This document shows, one piece after another, positions 14,291 through 14,556 of a stretch of DNA of 14,556 bases. Every line of letters starts with the position of its first letter. Positions within the stretch are counted from its first letter, which is position 1. This stretch comes from Ethanoligenens sp047722935 (GTDB lineage Bacteria > Bacillota > Clostridia > Oscillospirales > Ethanoligenentaceae): the NCBI GenBank assembly GCA_047722935.1, contig JBDNZS010000067.1, positions 1-14,556 of the forward strand. The letters are read 5' to 3'. The notes beneath the pieces are model-generated. The model saw only the letters and a list, made by a program, of their open reading frames with translations. It ran no database searches and was not told the origin of the DNA. The translations under genes and the position numbers were made by a program.

Positions 14291-14334
14291 ATCGGACGGC
14301 AGGCTTGTGACAGCAAGCTTACCGCCCGATTTTA
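14291..14334 (+). terminator. Intrinsic terminator after the phosphoesterase gene
   Basis: A 17-position stem (14291-14307 with 14314-14330), interrupted by two mismatches and one G-T pair, around TGACAG, followed by TTTTA. It lies about 85 nt after the stop codon. Confidence 0.7.
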
Positions 14335-14374
14335 TTATGCGGACAATTAGAAAGAGGAAAAAGATGCTGATAGA

Positions 14375-14556
14375 ATGGGGAATCACATAGACGGGCTGGG
14401 ACGTGGCAACCATCCGTGGATATATCATTTGGTGAGAATACGTCTCTGTATACGAGGGATGGAGTACGATTCCTATAAGTGCATTGCCGCCGGTCAAATG
14501 GATAAGAACGCAGAGATGAAAACCGTATTTTACAGAAAATTACATAGTATATTTAT
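14375..14556 (+). CDS. Unrecognised open frame running off the right edge
   Basis: The frame is open from 14351 to the window end. An ATG at 14375 gives 60 codons (MGNHIDGLGRGNHPWIYHLV at the start). A purine-rich AGAAAGAGGAAAAAG lies upstream but is about 10 nt before a different ATG (14364) that opens only eight codons. I recognise no family, and composition is mixed. It could be the 5' end of a gene, a remnant, or chance. Otherwise 14208-14556 shows only the terminator and AT-rich sequence. Confidence 0.2.
   Translation, partial: MGNHIDGLGRGNHPWIYHLVRIRLCIRGMEYDSYKCIAAGQMDKNAEMKTVFYRKLHSIF

Noticed and set aside
14282..14497. 71-codon minus-strand frame
   Set aside because: It contains the terminator hairpin, has no recognisable product and no good ribosome binding site.
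1..14556. CRISPR array, insertion sequence, phage or defence system
   Set aside because: No spaced direct repeats, transposase, integrase or defence-type domains are seen in any convincing frame.

Overview
The window reads as a chromosomal segment from a Gram-positive anaerobe, probably a Clostridia/Oscillospirales-type Firmicute. This is an inference from strong GGAGG ribosome binding sites, several TTG starts, hairpin-plus-T terminators, sigma-A-like promoters, and a ddl-murI-DUF1934-argS gene order in which DUF1934 (YwiB) directly precedes argS. I cannot name the species. No phage, IS, CRISPR or plasmid functions are visible.

Positions 1-8350 hold a compact ureide (purine-degradation) cluster. 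A gene-poor, AT-rich control region (1-799) carries several copies of a CATGCACA(A/T)T motif, a strong promoter candidate and a long terminator hairpin. It is followed by a divergent DAACS-type carboxylate transporter and an allantoate amidohydrolase (allC/AAH type). A PucR-family regulator is encoded convergently on the minus strand. Its 275-bp divergent intergenic region carries the same motif inside the regulator's own promoter. The rightward operon there encodes (S)-ureidoglycine aminohydrolase (allE, bicupin), a second M20 amidohydrolase whose motifs resemble plant ureidoglycolate amidohydrolase (UAH), and a D-2-hydroxyacid dehydrogenase that could reduce glyoxylate. Together the enzymes would form a fully hydrolytic route: allantoate -> ureidoglycine -> ureidoglycolate -> glyoxylate + 4 NH3 + 2 CO2, and then glycolate. 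No allantoinase, AllD, AllA or oxamate/carbamate-kinase genes are in the window, so the substrate is either imported allantoate or allantoate made elsewhere.

A perfect 15-bp bidirectional terminator (8409-8445) and a convergent tRNA-Leu(TAA) separate this cluster from a housekeeping block: ddl and murI (peptidoglycan precursors), a DUF1934 protein, and argS, ending in a terminator near 12950. After that come a small DUF2087 protein, a cytosolic calcineurin-like metallophosphoesterase, another terminator, and an unresolved open frame running off the right edge.

The most interesting points are three. The transporter keeps the carboxylate-binding Arg but has lost the amino-group Asp and the canonical NMDGT sodium motif, making it a candidate new type of ureide carrier. 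The cluster has an all-hydrolase, plant-like pathway with two paralogous M20 enzymes. A repeated, partly palindromic operator candidate links the control region to the pucR promoter.
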